Assembly: GCA_037954325.1 (NCBI GenBank)
Contig: JBBMNZ010000001.1
Span: 22,588,258-22,652,257 of the forward strand
DNA length: 64,000 bases
From: Fistularia commersonii
Taxonomy: Eukaryota; Chordata; Actinopteri; Syngnathiformes; Fistulariidae
Direction: 5' to 3'
Below the pieces are notes generated by a model. That model was not told the origin of the DNA, made no database searches, and saw nothing but the letters and a program-made list of their open reading frames with translations. This document shows, in pieces, positions 63,401 through 64,000 of the stretch. The stretch's first letter is position 1. Every line of letters starts with the position of its first letter. Both the position numbers and the translations under genes were made by a program.

Positions 63401-64000
63401 ATAATCAATGAGTAAATCCCTCAGCTTGGTCCCAAACCGAGATATTACCATCAAAAACAAAGTGTCTGGAGCCAAGAAATCACCATATCAATGGCACATG
63501 CCACAACAACCCTGCCCTTCACTTCCTCCCAAAGATCATAGCTAGATAAACCCCAAATAACAGAGAAATTAACAAATGCCTGACATTTGCTCAACATCCA
63601 TTATTCTGACACTTCTTCAGAATTTCAAAAGGCTGAACGCATGCTTAATCAACATTCATATTCCCAGAGCGATCTGCCGCACCATATTGCAGCCCGCCTC
63701 AGTGCCAATGAAAACGGCACATTAGGGCCCAATTCGAAAACGTTCAGGGACTCCTCACCAGGGAGCTGTGTGGATATGCGCGCGCCAGGATGGGATGAGG
63801 AGGCAGAGGGAGTAAGAGGCACTTGCCGTTTGGAGGGCAGGGACAGTTCACACTTTACTTTTCAAGCGGTTTTCCAAAAAGGAGTCATCTGTCGGTTTCT
63901 GCACACGTTCACGCCTTCTGTGGCCGCGAAAGCCATATGAGGAGTGGGCTGAATGGAGTTTTAAAGAGGGGGGTAATCATTACATCCAGATTCATTCATA

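Larger units (their letters stand above)
55692..64000. other. 5' intron or upstream region of cdin1, first coding exon not found
   Basis: The minus strand was searched by eye for an exon ending like the human N-terminus (KLKQRFPSQSQ) followed by a phase-0 donor; no convincing candidate appeared. The stretch holds a large CA array at 56548-56651, TA repeats at 58585-58611, several poly-A tracts, an exon-like block at 60317-60447 and unique sequence at 59090-59480 and 61240-62650. It is probably the first intron, with the start exon to the right of the window. Confidence 0.5.

Overview
The window looks like vertebrate genomic DNA, most likely from a ray-finned (teleost) fish. Exons are tiny and separated by long introns with GT-AG ends. 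CA/GT microsatellites are very dense, a degenerate fish L2-type LINE tail is present, and there are no long uninterrupted reading frames of real quality. The species cannot be named from the sequence alone.

One protein-coding gene can be proven: cdin1 (CDAN1-interacting nuclease 1; C15orf41 in human), on the minus strand. Ten coding exons between 55691 and 11386 join with perfect reading phase at every junction. They give 246 residues, equivalent to about residues 38-281 of the human protein plus a two-residue longer C-terminus. The nuclease core (PD ... ESK) is intact. The first coding exon (about 37 residues with the start codon) was not found and probably lies beyond the right edge.

Layout: 1 to about 10.7 kb is intergenic, downstream of cdin1. 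It holds polypurine/polypyrimidine tracts, a GATA array, a TTA/AAT palindrome, CpG-rich patches and several blocks that look like conserved regulatory elements. 10.8-11.5 kb is the cdin1 3' end, in an unusually CpG-rich setting. 11.5-39.5 kb is a single 28-kb last intron, full of unique sequence with homeodomain, PBX- and MEIS-type motifs broken up by microsatellites. 39.5-55.7 kb holds the other nine exons. 55.7-64 kb is further 5' intron or upstream sequence without a recognised exon.

In human, C15orf41 lies tail to tail with the developmental regulator MEIS2. If that order holds here, meis2 lies to the left of base 1 on the plus strand. The gene-poor left 11 kb and the giant last intron would then be part of the meis2 regulatory domain, with cdin1 as a bystander gene. 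No meis2 exon is visible in the window, so this is inference from synteny. Regulatory blocks listed below were picked by eye from composition and motif content; none has been tested by alignment.
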